Assembly: GCF_001730685.1 (NCBI RefSeq) | Contig: NZ_MDJR01000004.1 | Coordinates: 62,001 to 126,000 of the forward strand | Origin: Caloranaerobacter ferrireducens | Lineage (GTDB): Bacteria; Bacillota; Clostridia; Tissierellales; Thermohalobacteraceae | DNA: 64,000 bases | Direction: 5' to 3' | Shown here: positions 27,103 through 36,243 of the stretch, one piece after another | Position numbering within the stretch: position 1 is the stretch's first letter | Layout of the letters: each line of letters begins with the position of its first letter | The notes under the pieces: model-generated | Told to the model about the DNA's origin: nothing | The model's database searches: none | Seen by the model: the letters and a program-made list of their open reading frames with translations, nothing else | Translations under genes and position numbers: made by a program

Positions 27103-29121
27103 TTACTCTACCTTAAATCTATCCATTTCTTCTTCTAAGCTCATTGCCAATCCACTTAACTTATCTGCTGCTTTAGCAACTTCCTCTATAGCTGAAGCTT
27201 GCTGCTGCATTGATGCACTTACCTGCTCTGATGAAGCTGCTGTCTGTTCTGCCACAGCAGAAATACTGCTTATAGAATCTACAATTAAGTCTTTATCTCT
27301 ATTTATTCCATTTACAAATTCATACAAGGTTTCAATTTTTCCTGTTATTTTTTCTATAGATTCAGATATAAGCTCAAACGCTTTATTAACTTCAAATACA
27401 TTTTGAGACTGTTCTTCTGATCTAACTTTAACTTCTTTCATTATTTCAACTGTATTCTTACTCTCTTTTTGAATTTCAGTTATAATCTCTTTAATTCTAT
27501 CTGCTGCACTGCCAGAATCTTCAGCAAGTTTCCTTATCTCATCTGCAACAACTGCAAATCCCTTTCCATGTTCACCCGCTCTAGCGGCCTCAATTGAAGC
27601 ATTTAATGCTAAAAGATTAGTCTGTTCAGAAATTGAAGTTATAGTATCTAGGATATCTCCGATATTTTTAGTCTTATTATCTAATTCTATAATCGCTCTT
27701 TCAATTCTCTTAATTGATTCATCATTCTCCTTTGTCTTATCCTTAAGCATTTCGACCAAATCTATACTAGAAGTATTTACATCCATTATCTCCTTAGCTG
27801 AATTTAACATTTCATCTGCACTTGTATTTAGTTCAACAATTTTTTCAGCTAAACCATTTACTATTTTAACTCCTTTTTCAGTATCTGCAGCCTGCTCTGT
27901 CGCACCATTTGCAATTTCTTCTACAGCACTTGTAACTTCTTCTGCAGAAGCACTTACTTCTTCAGCAGTAGCAGCTAAATTCTGTGAAGCTGAAGTAACT
28001 TCATTTACTACTTCCTTAACATTTCTTATCAATTTACTCAATTCTAATGTAGTAATATTGAAATTCTCTGCAAGTTCACCAATCTCATCTTTAGACTTCA
28101 CATTACATTTTGCAGTTAAATCTCCATTCTTTATTTTCCTCATTTCAGCAACCAAAGACTTAATTGGTTTAGTTATAGATTTTGATAATAAGTAAGAAGC
28201 TACAATCCCTACTAATAGGAAAATTCCACCAAATAACAATGTATTTCTTAAAATGAGCATAACATTTTCTTTTATTTCGTTAACATACATAACTACAAGT
28301 ATTCTCCAACCTAATCTATCAACAGTTGTGTATACAGCAAACTTGTCATACAGTTTTCCATTTTCCTCAAACTTATAATCCACAACACCTTCTTTATTCT
28401 TATTCATCGCCTCTACTATTTCTTTAACAGGTACTGGTTTACCAATCAGTTCTCTATTTTTATGAGTCATGATTTTTCCATTCTTGTCCATTAAAACTGG
28501 GTATCCTTTTTTCCCAACTTGAATATTATTTACCATATTAGCTAATGTATCAAGAGAAATATCTATAGCTAATACTCCTACAAATTCATTAAAACCTGAC
28601 TTGTTGTATATTGGTATTGCAGCAGAAACAACAAGCTCTCCAGTACTGTCATCTATATATGGATCTGTCCATGTTAACTTCTTATTTGCTACAGCCTGTT
28701 TATACCAAGGTCTTACAGTAGGGTCAAATCCTTCACTTAACTTTACCTCGGGATACAAATACATTTTTCCATCTTTTGTACCTAAATAAATGTTTTTTAT
28801 ATCTTTATGAGCTTTCATATAGCCTTCAAAGCTCTTAATCATTCTATCAATACTATCAGGATCAGAAATAGCTTTTTGCACATTTTGATCATGGCTCATT
28901 GTAATAAAACTTTCTTCAATTCCGTTTAAGTAATTATCTACCGTTGATTCTACTTGTTTTACTAACTGAAAAGTTGTAGATTTTAATTCTTTTTCTAATA
29001 TTTCAACTGATCTTAAATAAGACATTATTCCAAATCCAGACATCAACAAAGCTATGATTATAATATACATAAAAGTTATTTTAAAACCCAATCCATATCT
29101 TCTTTTTCTCTTGTTCTTCAT
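27103..29121 (-). CDS. Methyl-accepting chemotaxis protein (dCache type)
   Basis: 672 residues. Short basic N-terminus, membrane helix ~12-32, extracellular double-Cache domain (about 35-285, with [20 protein letters not shown] and [21 protein letters not shown]), second helix ~288-310, HAMP, then a long signalling coiled coil whose tip reads [26 protein letters not shown]. dCache receptors often sense amino acids or organic acids; the ligand is unknown. The start ATG follows AAGGGGG. It stands alone with its own terminator. Confidence 0.95.
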   Translation of the reverse strand: MKNKRKRRYGLGFKITFMYIIIIALLMSGFGIMSYLRSVEILEKELKSTTFQLVKQVESTVDNYLNGIEESFITMSHDQNVQKAISDPDSIDRMIKSFEGYMKAHKDIKNIYLGTKDGKMYLYPEVKLSEGFDPTVRPWYKQAVANKKLTWTDPYIDDSTGELVVSAAIPIYNKSGFNEFVGVLAIDISLDTLANMVNNIQVGKKGYPVLMDKNGKIMTHKNRELIGKPVPVKEIVEAMNKNKEGVVDYKFEENGKLYDKFAVYTTVDRLGWRILVVMYVNEIKENVMLILRNTLLFGGIFLLVGIVASYLLSKSITKPIKSLVAEMRKIKNGDLTAKCNVKSKDEIGELAENFNITTLELSKLIRNVKEVVNEVTSASQNLAATAEEVSASAEEVTSAVEEIANGATEQAADTEKGVKIVNGLAEKIVELNTSADEMLNSAKEIMDVNTSSIDLVEMLKDKTKENDESIKRIERAIIELDNKTKNIGDILDTITSISEQTNLLALNASIEAARAGEHGKGFAVVADEIRKLAEDSGSAADRIKEIITEIQKESKNTVEIMKEVKVRSEEQSQNVFEVNKAFELISESIEKITGKIETLYEFVNGINRDKDLIVDSISSISAVAEQTAASSEQVSASMQQQASAIEEVAKAADKLSGLAMSLEEEMDRFKVE

Positions 29122-29198
29122 AAAACTTACCCCCTTTTGAATATATTTTGTATTTCAAGTTTCGACAAAAAATTATATATTCCTTCTTTTTTTTGCAT

Positions 29199-29224
29199 AA
29201 AAAAAGGAACATCATGTTCCTAAA
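29199..29224 (-). terminator. Intrinsic terminator of rex
   Basis: AGGAACAT-GATGTTCCT followed by TTTTTT on the minus strand, 50 bp past the rex stop. Confidence 0.85.
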
Positions 29225-29275
29225 CCATTAATAAATCTATAAATAAGACTAAAGTACTAATAAGCTTTAAGTAAC

Positions 29276-29914
29276 TTATTCACTCATTTTTTCTTTTAAC
29301 ATATATGATAACGTAAATAAACTTTCATTTAAATGAACATTTTCAACAACAACATCTTCAGGAACTCTTAAATCAGCAGGTGCAAAGTTCCAAATTCCTT
29401 TCACACCGCTATTTACTAATTTATCTGCTATTTCTTGACTAACAACCTTAGGTGTACAAATTATTCCTATCTCTATTTGATTTTCTTTAACAAAATCCTC
29501 TAATTCTTTAACATCCCTAACTTTTATACCTCTTATTTCTGTTCCTATGACTCTAGGATCTGCATCGAATATAGCCTGAACCTTAAAACCTTCTTCTTCA
29601 AAGGAACGGTAATTAGCTATTGCATGCCCCAAATTACCAGCTCCTATTATTACAGTCTTATATACTCTATCAAGACCCAATATTTTTCCTAATTGAGTAT
29701 GTAAATCTTCAACATTATAACCATATCCTTGTTGGCCAAAGCCACCAAAGTTATTTAAGTCCTGTCTAATCTGTGATGCAGTAAATCCTGTAAGTTGACT
29801 TAACTGCTGAGATGAAATTCTTTTTACATCACTCTCCATTAGTTCTCCAAGATATCTATAATACTTTGGTAGTCTTCTTATAACAGCCATTGACACTTTA
29901 TTACCTTTTTTCAT
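29276..29914 (-). CDS. rex: Redox-sensing transcriptional repressor Rex
   Basis: 212 residues from the ATG at 29914, which has GAGGGG upstream; a GTG five codons earlier overlaps that site. N-terminal winged helix (VSMAVIRRLPKYYRYLGELM, then ISSQQLSQLTGFTASQIRQDL) and a Rossmann domain binding NADH with GAGNLGHAIANY. Rex represses fermentation and respiration genes until NADH rises. No clear TTGTTAA-type Rex site was found next to the gene. Confidence 0.97.
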   Translation of the reverse strand: MKKGNKVSMAVIRRLPKYYRYLGELMESDVKRISSQQLSQLTGFTASQIRQDLNNFGGFGQQGYGYNVEDLHTQLGKILGLDRVYKTVIIGAGNLGHAIANYRSFEEEGFKVQAIFDADPRVIGTEIRGIKVRDVKELEDFVKENQIEIGIICTPKVVSQEIADKLVNSGVKGIWNFAPADLRVPEDVVVENVHLNESLFTLSYMLKEKMSE

Positions 29915-29929
29915 TTTTCTACCCCTCAC

Positions 29930-30431
29930 TTTAAGAAATTTAAAATTTAAAATTTAAAATTCAAAATTTAAAATTATTATTAAAAGCATATTTTTAATAT
30001 GGTGTTTATCAAGAACGCCCATGCTTATCACTATAGAATTTGTTTAAATTGTACCCATTTTTTCTATTTACTTTAATTTTTCATAAAACTTCTGGCATTA
30101 CATTTTGTTAATTATAGACATATTGTACCATTTTGCCAATATTCTGTCAAACTCTTCACATCTGCACTATATTATTTAAACAGTTGCTTTTAAAATTTAT
30201 GAAAAATAAAGCGAATTCTTGTAAGATTTTGGTTAGATAGCTACAGAATTAAACAATCCTCTTTACTATTATTTTATAATATTAATAATTAACTTTAAAG
30301 TAAAACATTATACAGTAAAACTAATATAACCCCTAAGTTTACTGCATCAGTTTTATGGTTTATCTTATATCCTTTTTCTGTTAAAATTATATACAAAGTG
30401 TAATTTAGCATAAATCAAAGGAGTTGTCATT
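29930..30431. other. 502 bp intergenic stretch between rex and the ABC-F gene
   Basis: Begins with an AATTTAAAATTTAAAATTC low-complexity run, then very AT-rich DNA holding the divergent promoters. A hairpin-prone segment (ACAGTAAAACTAATATAAC ... AGTTTACTGCATCAGTTTTA) lies about 30311-30357, upstream of the ABC-F start. No gene seen. Confidence 0.5.
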
Positions 30432-32351
30432 ATGATTGTATTATCATGCAGTAATTTATCTAAATCATATGTTGCCAATAAAATCTTAAACAATATATCA
30501 TTTACTATAAATAGTGGAGAAAAAATAGGTTTAGTTGGTCTGAATGGTACAGGTAAATCTACGCTATTTAAAATACTAGCTGGTAAATTAAGTAAAGATT
30601 CAGGAGAAATTTATATAGCTAAAGACCATAAAATAGGATACCTTGAACAAAATACACAAGTCGAAAGTAATAGTACAGTATTTGAAGAAACTTTAAAAGT
30701 CTTTAAACAACTCATTGATATGGAAAAAAAATTAAGGAATTTAGAAGAAGAAATAAGTGTTGAAAGTAAAAATGGTTCATCAACAAAACTGCAAAATTTA
30801 ATGGACCTTTACTCAAAATTGATGGAAGAATTCACTAACAAAAATGGATATGGTTATAAAAGTGAGATAAAAGGAGTTTTAAAAGGTTTGGGCTTTACTG
30901 AAGACGAATTTGATAAACCTGTAAACAAGTTAAGTGGAGGTCAAAAAACTAGAATTTCTCTAGCAAAATTATTGCTTGAGAAACCTGACATCTTACTTTT
31001 AGACGAGCCAACAAACCATCTTGACATAGAAGCTATAGGCTGGCTTGAAAAGTTTATAAAAGACTATAAAGGAACTGCAATAATAATTTCTCACGATAGA
31101 TATTTTCTAGACTCTATTGCAAATAGAATATTTCTAATCGAAAATTCTACACTTAAATCATACAATGGAAATTACTCAACCTTTATGAAAAAAAGAAAAA
31201 AAGAAAGGAAGCTCCTACAAAAAAAATATGAAGAACAACAAAAAGAAATTAAAAGACAAGAAGAAATTATTAGTAGATTTATGTCGTATGGTGGTAAACG
31301 GTATATAAGACAAGCACAAAGCAGACAAAAAATGCTTGATAAAATGAAAAAAATCGACAAACCTATACAAGATCGAAAAAAAACTAAAATAGTTTTTGAG
31401 CCTAAAATTAAAAGTGGTTATGAAGTTATTAAAGTAAAAGATTTATCCATGAGTTTTGGTGATTTCAAGCTTTTTAAAGATTTAAGCTTTTCTATATACA
31501 GAGGAGAAAAAGTAGGACTTATCGGTCCTAATGGTATCGGAAAAACAACATTATTCAAAATTATTTTAAGCGAAATAAATCCAACAAGTGGTGAAATAAC
31601 TCTAGGCCATCATGTAAATATAGGTTATTATGATCAGGAACAATCAAACCTTAACTTAGAAAAAACTATTGTAGATGAAATCTGGGATGAAAACCCTGAT
31701 TTTGACCATTATCAAATAAGATCTATCCTTGCAAAATTCTTATTTCAAGGAGATGATATTTTCAAAGAAATTAGCACTCTGAGTGGTGGGGAAAAAAGTC
31801 GCCTAGCCCTACTAAAATTAATGCTGTCTAAAGCAAATTTTCTTCTAATGGACGAACCTACTAATCACCTCGACATAGATTCCAAAGAAGTTTTAGAAGA
31901 TGCTCTTAAGGATTATGAAGGAACACTACTTGTCATATCTCATGACAGATATTTCTTAAATAAAGTAACAGATAAAATATTAGAACTAAGTAGTGAAGGA
32001 ATCAAAGAATATCTTGGTAATTATGATTATTATTTAGATAAGAAAAAGGCTAATGAAGCTCAAGAAGAAATTTTCAATGATAAAACTAAAACTCAAATTA
32101 AAGCAGAAAGAAAGAAATTAAAAGAACAGAAGAAAAAAGAGAAAAAACTTAGAGAAAAAATTAAAAATTTAGAATCTAGAATTAGTCAATACGAAGAAAA
32201 AATATCTGAGCTAGAAGAATATATGTGCAAGCCTGAAGTCTTTAATGATCCAACTAAAAGTATAGAAATTAGCATGGAAGCTAATAGTTTAAAAAAGGAA
32301 CTTGAAGAACTTTATGATGAATGGATGGAATTAACTGAAAATAATGTATAA
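30432..32351 (+). CDS. ABC-F family ATPase (Uup/YdiF type)
   Basis: 639 residues, soluble, no membrane helices. Two ATPase domains: Walker A GLNGTGKST (~34-42) and GPNGIGKTT (~365), signatures LSGGQKTR and LSGGEKSR, both with LLLDEPTNHLD or LLMDEPTNHLD and the HDRYFLD/HDRYFLN switch. A long charged linker (KKRKKERKLLQKKYEEQQKE) joins them and a C-terminal coiled coil follows, as in Uup/YdiF. These proteins act at the ribosome, some in quality control and some in antibiotic protection; the subtype is not decided here. ATG follows AAAGGAG. No terminator, but element A lies 32 bp downstream. Confidence 0.93.
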   Translation: MIVLSCSNLSKSYVANKILNNISFTINSGEKIGLVGLNGTGKSTLFKILAGKLSKDSGEIYIAKDHKIGYLEQNTQVESNSTVFEETLKVFKQLIDMEKKLRNLEEEISVESKNGSSTKLQNLMDLYSKLMEEFTNKNGYGYKSEIKGVLKGLGFTEDEFDKPVNKLSGGQKTRISLAKLLLEKPDILLLDEPTNHLDIEAIGWLEKFIKDYKGTAIIISHDRYFLDSIANRIFLIENSTLKSYNGNYSTFMKKRKKERKLLQKKYEEQQKEIKRQEEIISRFMSYGGKRYIRQAQSRQKMLDKMKKIDKPIQDRKKTKIVFEPKIKSGYEVIKVKDLSMSFGDFKLFKDLSFSIYRGEKVGLIGPNGIGKTTLFKIILSEINPTSGEITLGHHVNIGYYDQEQSNLNLEKTIVDEIWDENPDFDHYQIRSILAKFLFQGDDIFKEISTLSGGEKSRLALLKLMLSKANFLLMDEPTNHLDIDSKEVLEDALKDYEGTLLVISHDRYFLNKVTDKILELSSEGIKEYLGNYDYYLDKKKANEAQEEIFNDKTKTQIKAERKKLKEQKKKEKKLREKIKNLESRISQYEEKISELEEYMCKPEVFNDPTKSIEISMEANSLKKELEELYDEWMELTENNV

Positions 32352-32383
32352 ACCCAGATTTAATTTGTTGACAAAATAAATTC

Positions 32384-32579
32384 TTATGAAAATAACACTC
32401 ATACGAAAAAATTTAGAAAAAACTTAAGGCTCAAATTTTTTGAAAATCCTAACGCTTACAATGAGTCGTCCTGACTCTGTAAGCTGGCTTAGCGTCCATG
32501 CTAAGCCCACGGATTTTCTTTAAATTTTCACCTAGTTTTTTCACTAAATTCTTTCAAGTATTCGCTTTTATTTTCATAA
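32384..32579 (+). repeat. ~190 bp structured repeat element, copy A
   Basis: Ends in perfect 12 bp inverted repeats TTATGAAAATAA and TTATTTTCATAA. The centre has an outer GAAAATCC/GGATTTTC stem around two hairpins: GAGTC-GTCCT-GACTC (extended by CTTACA/TGTAAG) and GGCTTAGC-GTCCAT-GCTAAGCC. Copy B at 56685 is the reverse complement with compensating stem changes. Confidence 0.85.
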
Positions 32580-32624
32580 TTTTTTCAAGTATAAGTTTAT
32601 TGATAATCCAGATTCAATTTTAAA

Positions 32625-32653
32625 TTGACATATTAAACTATATATTGTATGAT
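32625..32653 (+). promoter_or_regulatory. bioY promoter
   Basis: TTGACA, 17 bp, TATGAT, with the BirA operator directly downstream. Confidence 0.85.
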
Positions 32654-32655
32654 TT

Positions 32656-32690
32656 AATTGTCAACTTAATATAATGTTAAGTTGACAATT
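32656..32690 (+). promoter_or_regulatory. BirA (biotin repressor) operator
   Basis: A 14 bp perfect inverted repeat AATTGTCAACTTAA ... TTAAGTTGACAATT; the TTGTCAAC and GTTGACAA half sites are 15 bp apart, as expected for biotin-protein-ligase repressors. It covers the start of transcription. Confidence 0.92.
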
Positions 32691-32714
32691 ATTTTTTTAA
32701 TGGGAGGTATTAAT

Positions 32715-33266
32715 ATGTCAACGAGAAACTTAGTCTTTTCAGCTATGTTTGCTGCACTAACTGCAGTATGTGCTCAAATATTTATTAACTTACCTTTTAC
32801 ACCTATTCCTGTCACTCTACAAGTTTTAGCTGTATTCTTATCAGGGATTATATTAGGTGACAGAATGGGAGCTTTATCCCAATTAGTTTACTTATTTATA
32901 GGTGCAATTGGCATTCCTGTATTTGCTGGCTTTTCTGGTGGTTTGCAAGTATTAGTTGGGTATACAGGAGGTTTTTTAATTGCTTTTCCTATAGCTAGCT
33001 TTGTAATAGGAAAAATAGTTAATTCTTTCAGTAAGACTTCTCCAAAACTAAACTTAGCTGTAAATACTTTAGCTATGATAATAGGACTAATTATTATTTA
33101 CTTAATGGGAGCAACTCAATACGCAATAATTGCTAAAGTTAGCTTTATTAATTCATTAAGTGTAACTGTATTACCTTTTATCTTTGCAGACTTACTTAAA
33201 TTAATTGCTGCTGTTTTAATAGCTGAACCTGTTAAAAAAGCTTTAAAAAATGCAAAGTTGATATAG
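32715..33266 (+). CDS. bioY: Biotin transporter BioY
   Basis: 183 residues from the ATG at 32715 (GGGAGG upstream); an earlier in-frame ATG lies within the operator. Substrate-binding S component of an energy-coupling-factor transporter, six helices. Family motifs: FAALTAVCAQIFINLPFTPIPVTLQ and GALSQLVYLFIGAIGIPVFAGF, the latter spanning the biotin-contact loop. No biotin synthesis genes are in the window, so the cell probably salvages biotin; the ECF module must be elsewhere. Confidence 0.97.
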   Translation: MSTRNLVFSAMFAALTAVCAQIFINLPFTPIPVTLQVLAVFLSGIILGDRMGALSQLVYLFIGAIGIPVFAGFSGGLQVLVGYTGGFLIAFPIASFVIGKIVNSFSKTSPKLNLAVNTLAMIIGLIIIYLMGATQYAIIAKVSFINSLSVTVLPFIFADLLKLIAAVLIAEPVKKALKNAKLI

Positions 33267-33280
33267 GATTAGGTGCTAGG

Positions 33281-33337
33281 TGTGGACAAGGTGCAAATTA
33301 TGTCAACATTCTACAGTGCAACTTGTCCACATTTTTT
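33281..33337 (+). terminator. Intrinsic terminator of bioY
   Basis: GTGGACAAG pairs with CTTGTCCAC, with GTGCA/TGCA extension and TTTTTT after it. The stem consists of inverted TGTGGACAA units that are also DnaA-box-like. Confidence 0.75.
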
Positions 33338-33372
33338 ACCTTACGCTGCTTAAAATTTTTATTTTATCCAAA

Positions 33373-33502
33373 TAATCCACAAAAAATTCACATTATCCAC
33401 ATAGTTGTCCACATTTATATATTAAGTCAGTAACAAATTTATATTTATTTTCCACATTATCCACAATTATTTGTTGAAATAGAAAGTACGTTCTGTGGAC
33501 AA
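33373..33502. repeat. Cluster of DnaA-box-like sequences
   Basis: Two exact TTATCCACA (33393-33401 and 33457-33465), plus TAATCCACA (33373), TTGTCCACA (33405) and an inverted TGTGGACAA (33494). With the two in the bioY terminator this makes seven in 220 bp. No replication gene is adjacent, so origin function is not claimed. Confidence 0.65.
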
Positions 33503-33574
33503 GCTGTGTCTAATTATTAGTAATAATGTCGAAATAATATTTGTATTTAGTTAACATAAATATATCTACATAAT

Positions 33575-34609
33575 TTAATATTTTTTGTCTCCAAGTTTAA
33601 GATTAGGTACTGCATTTAAGCGCAAATCAGCTCTATACCCTTTTAAATAGTCATAATATGCGGCACACCCAATCATTGCTGCATTATCTGTACATAATTT
33701 TTTTGATGGATATCTTAATTCTAATCCCTCTTCAATACATCTTTTACTTATAAGATTTCTTAATCCTTCATTTGCTGCTACACCACCAGCTAAAGCAACT
33801 ACATTAACTCCTTTATCCTTAGCTGCTTTTATCGTCTTTTCTACCAAAACCTCTATAACAGATTGCTGGAAACTAGCTGCTACATCTTCTACTACTATTT
33901 CTATACCTTTTTGTTTAGAGTTGTTTAAATAATTTAACACAGCAGATTTCAATCCACTAAAGCTAAAATCAAAACTCCTATCATCTAAATATACTCTAGG
34001 AAAATCAATAGCGTTTTTATTCCCTATTGCAGCTAATTTATCTATAATAGGACCTCCTGGATATCCAAGCCCCAATGCTCTTGCAACCTTATCAAATGCC
34101 TCACCAGCAGCATCATCTCTCGTTTTACCGATTACTTCATATTCGCCGTAATCTTTAACTAAAACTAAGTGTGTATGCCCCCCTGACACAACTAAACAAA
34201 CAAATGGAGGCTTTAGCTCTTTATCTTCTATAAAATTAGCACATATATGTCCTTCAATATGATTTACTCCTACTAAAGGTATATTCTTCCCAAAGGCTAT
34301 GGCTTTAGCCGTAGATACCCCAACTAGTAAAGCTCCAACTAGTCCTGGACCGTATGTAACTCCTATATTATCTATATCATCAAATGTAACATTAGCTTCA
34401 TCTAAAGCTTCTTGAATAATTATATTAATACTTTCAATATGCTTTCTTGAAGCAACTTCTGGAACAACTCCACCAAATTTTTTATGTATCTCTATTTGAG
34501 AAGAAATAATGTTAGATAATACTTCTCTACCATTCTTTACAACAGAAACAGATGTCTCATCACATGAAGTCTCTATAGCTAAAGTTATTATATCTTTCAT
34601 GCTTTCCAA
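33575..34609 (-). CDS. tsaD: tRNA threonylcarbamoyladenosine transferase TsaD
   Basis: Forms t6A37 on ANN-decoding tRNAs with TsaB and TsaE. 344 residues. The ASKHA fold is seen in [16 protein letters not shown], the metal-binding histidines in [10 protein letters not shown], and [28 protein letters not shown] and [12 protein letters not shown] follow in order. Start is TTG at 34609 with GGAGGG at good distance, or the ATG three codons in. Its partners tsaE and tsaB are 5 kb upstream in a separate operon. Confidence 0.97.
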   Translation of the reverse strand: MESMKDIITLAIETSCDETSVSVVKNGREVLSNIISSQIEIHKKFGGVVPEVASRKHIESINIIIQEALDEANVTFDDIDNIGVTYGPGLVGALLVGVSTAKAIAFGKNIPLVGVNHIEGHICANFIEDKELKPPFVCLVVSGGHTHLVLVKDYGEYEVIGKTRDDAAGEAFDKVARALGLGYPGGPIIDKLAAIGNKNAIDFPRVYLDDRSFDFSFSGLKSAVLNYLNNSKQKGIEIVVEDVAASFQQSVIEVLVEKTIKAAKDKGVNVVALAGGVAANEGLRNLISKRCIEEGLELRYPSKKLCTDNAAMIGCAAYYDYLKGYRADLRLNAVPNLKLGDKKY

Positions 34610-34655
34610 ATTTTATCCCTCCTTCTTTTCATATATGGTATATTATAACCTAATG

Positions 34656-34692
34656 TTCGCTTTTCGTCATTCGCTATTCGTTTTTCTAAAGT
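34656..34692. repeat. CGAAT-type microrepeat
   Basis: TCGCTTTTCGTCATTCGCTA followed by TTCGTTTTTC; the complementary half occurs at about 34852-34874 (GTCGAATGACGAACGACGAA), beyond a family-2 copy, so that copy may sit inside a microrepeat palindrome. Confidence 0.65.
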
Positions 34693-34735
34693 TTATAGTC
34701 AATGATTATTGTGAATTATCAATTGTAAATTTAAA

Positions 34736-34848
34736 CAAAATCTTCAATTTTAATGAATTTAGGTAGATTTTCCCCATATCCGTAAACAGAAATTATATTT
34801 AAATTTATCTACAGTTTAATAAGGAAAATAATTTCCTATGAATTATAA
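34736..34848. repeat. Family-2 interspersed repeat, copy 2
   Basis: Arms CCGTAAACAGAAATTATATT and AATAATTTCCTATGAATTATA, with TTATCTACAGTTTAATAAGG at the centre. It is flanked by the two halves of a CGAAT-type palindrome. Confidence 0.8.
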
Positions 34849-34944
34849 AAAGTCGAATGACGAACGACGAATAGCTATAAGCCATACATATATATTAACC
34901 AATAAACCAATACTAAATATATATCTTATTTAGGAGTGTAAGAT

Positions 34945-35100
34945 ATGGAAAAGAAAAAATCTATTTATAATAGAATTTCAGAAGCTAACATTCTGCCTGA
35001 TGGACTATTAAAAGAAGTTAGCTATGATGATTTGGCTTTAGCAATAATTGCTAAGAACAGACCATTAGCTTCAAAAAATGAAGAGAAAAACTTAAAATAA
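34945..35100 (+). CDS. Small protein of unknown function (51 aa)
   Basis: ATG 34945 follows TTAGGAGTG. Sequence MEKKKSIYNRISEANILPDG continues LLKEVSYDDLALAIIAKNRP and ends in a lysine-rich tail. No signal peptide or membrane segment. Codon use looks normal for the window and a hairpin follows the stop codon, supporting a real gene. Not recognised beyond a small acidic/basic cytosolic protein. Confidence 0.65.
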   Translation: MEKKKSIYNRISEANILPDGLLKEVSYDDLALAIIAKNRPLASKNEEKNLK

Positions 35101-35102
35101 TT

Positions 35103-35123
35103 TGGGGCACCATACGGTGCCCT
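35103..35123. terminator. Bidirectional terminator hairpin between converging small genes
   Basis: GGGGCACC-ATAC-GGTGCCC directly after the plus-strand stop and touching the minus-strand stop. T-tracts are short on both sides. Confidence 0.65.
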
Positions 35124-35326
35124 TAATCTAATTTTGAGTCTAGATTAGATAAAATCTCATCCACTAAATTAATATCACATTTATTGTCACTAGTAAAATG
35201 TTCACAATTTACGCAGCTTTTATTCCTATCGTCAGTTACTGCTGTAGAGCTCATCATAGAAGCTCCTTTTGGTCTATATTGACTACAGTTTTGAGCCACC
35301 ATTTTTAATTGTTCTCTGCTGGCCAT
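35123..35326 (-). CDS. Small Cys-containing protein of unknown function (67 aa)
   Basis: ATG after AGGAGGGTG. The middle carries SCVNCEHFTSDNKC, a CxxC...C arrangement that could bind a metal or form a disulfide; the C-terminus DEILSNLDSKLD is acidic. No signal peptide. A stretch of QNCSQYRPKGASMMSS precedes the cysteines. Similar short proteins are common hypotheticals in clostridia; function unknown. Confidence 0.65.
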   Translation of the reverse strand: MASREQLKMVAQNCSQYRPKGASMMSSTAVTDDRNKSCVNCEHFTSDNKCDINLVDEILSNLDSKLD

Positions 35327-35411
35327 CCGTCACCCTCCTTTTATCTTTTGCACTTATTATTTCAAATATATATTATTATTATTCATTTTGTAGATTGTGA
35401 CGGTTTAATAA

Positions 35412-36146
35412 TTACATCGGAGCTTTCAAAGTTGATAACCCTCCGATTATTAATAACCAAGTTATCCAAGGCAATAATACTGCCAAAGTAGATTTTTTTC
35501 TTGGTATTCCATATACTTGAGAAATACCTATAATAGCTAATATTTGATACCAAATTATAAATATATCAATTTGAGATAATATGCTGTATAGTAACCCACC
35601 AGTCATTGATTCTGGCAACAGTACTGCAAAATTAATAAGTACCTCAAATTTCCCTATTATTAAAGAAATAATAGTTACAATAACCTGACCTAATAATACA
35701 GGTATAAAAGCATGTGAAATAACAGAAAAAGCATTTTTAAATTTTCCATCTCCTCCAAAAACAGATGCAAGCCCATTAGTTAAAAAGCTCTTAAATACCC
35801 AAACAACTATAGGCGTAACAGCCATCGCAATTACTGATATATATACCTGTGTATTAACTAAGCCTTCTAAATTTGGTACTTCTGTGCCCTGTTTTGCTAA
35901 CTGTTCCATCATCTTACTACTTAAAAATTCCCTATAACTGTCTAATCTTAATAATATTAGCAGCATCATTCCAATACTAACTAATAATATTGGAAATAAA
36001 ACTTTAGGATACTCTCTTAAATTATCAAATAGTTTAACAGGATTTGTAAATACGTACTTTAACCTTTCCCACCAAGTAAATGGTTTAGTTTCATTAACGT
36101 CCTCATTTATAATTTCGTTATTGTTTTGATTTAAATTTTCAGTCAT
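35412..36146 (-). CDS. YIP1-family membrane protein
   Basis: 244 residues, soluble N-terminal ~45 residues ending TWWERLKYVFTNPVKLFDNLREYPK, then five membrane helices, which is the Yip1-domain layout. ATG follows AAGGAGTGG. It lies directly downstream of a MacA/MacB-type exporter on the same strand, with a microrepeat between, so it may be transcribed with it. Yip1-type proteins next to such exporters are common in Firmicutes but their role is not established. Confidence 0.8.
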   Translation of the reverse strand: MTENLNQNNNEIINEDVNETKPFTWWERLKYVFTNPVKLFDNLREYPKVLFPILLVSIGMMLLILLRLDSYREFLSSKMMEQLAKQGTEVPNLEGLVNTQVYISVIAMAVTPIVVWVFKSFLTNGLASVFGGDGKFKNAFSVISHAFIPVLLGQVIVTIISLIIGKFEVLINFAVLLPESMTGGLLYSILSQIDIFIIWYQILAIIGISQVYGIPRKKSTLAVLLPWITWLLIIGGLSTLKAPM

Positions 36147-36167
36147 AATCCCACTCCTTTTTAATTA

Positions 36168-36210
36168 TAGTCATTCGCCATTCGCTATTCGTCAAATTAG
36201 AAAGCGAAAA
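36168..36210. repeat. CGAAT-type microrepeat
   Basis: GTCATTCGCCATTCGCTATTCG followed by GAAAGCGAAAAGCAAA, between the YIP1 gene and the ABC permease. Confidence 0.6.
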
Positions 36211-36243
36211 GCAAAAAATTATTACCAAATTCATTCAAATATC

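Noticed and set aside
33281-33502. Replication origin
   Set aside because: DnaA boxes are clustered but there is no dnaA/dnaN/rpmH, no clear AT-rich unwinding element arrangement and no skew information.
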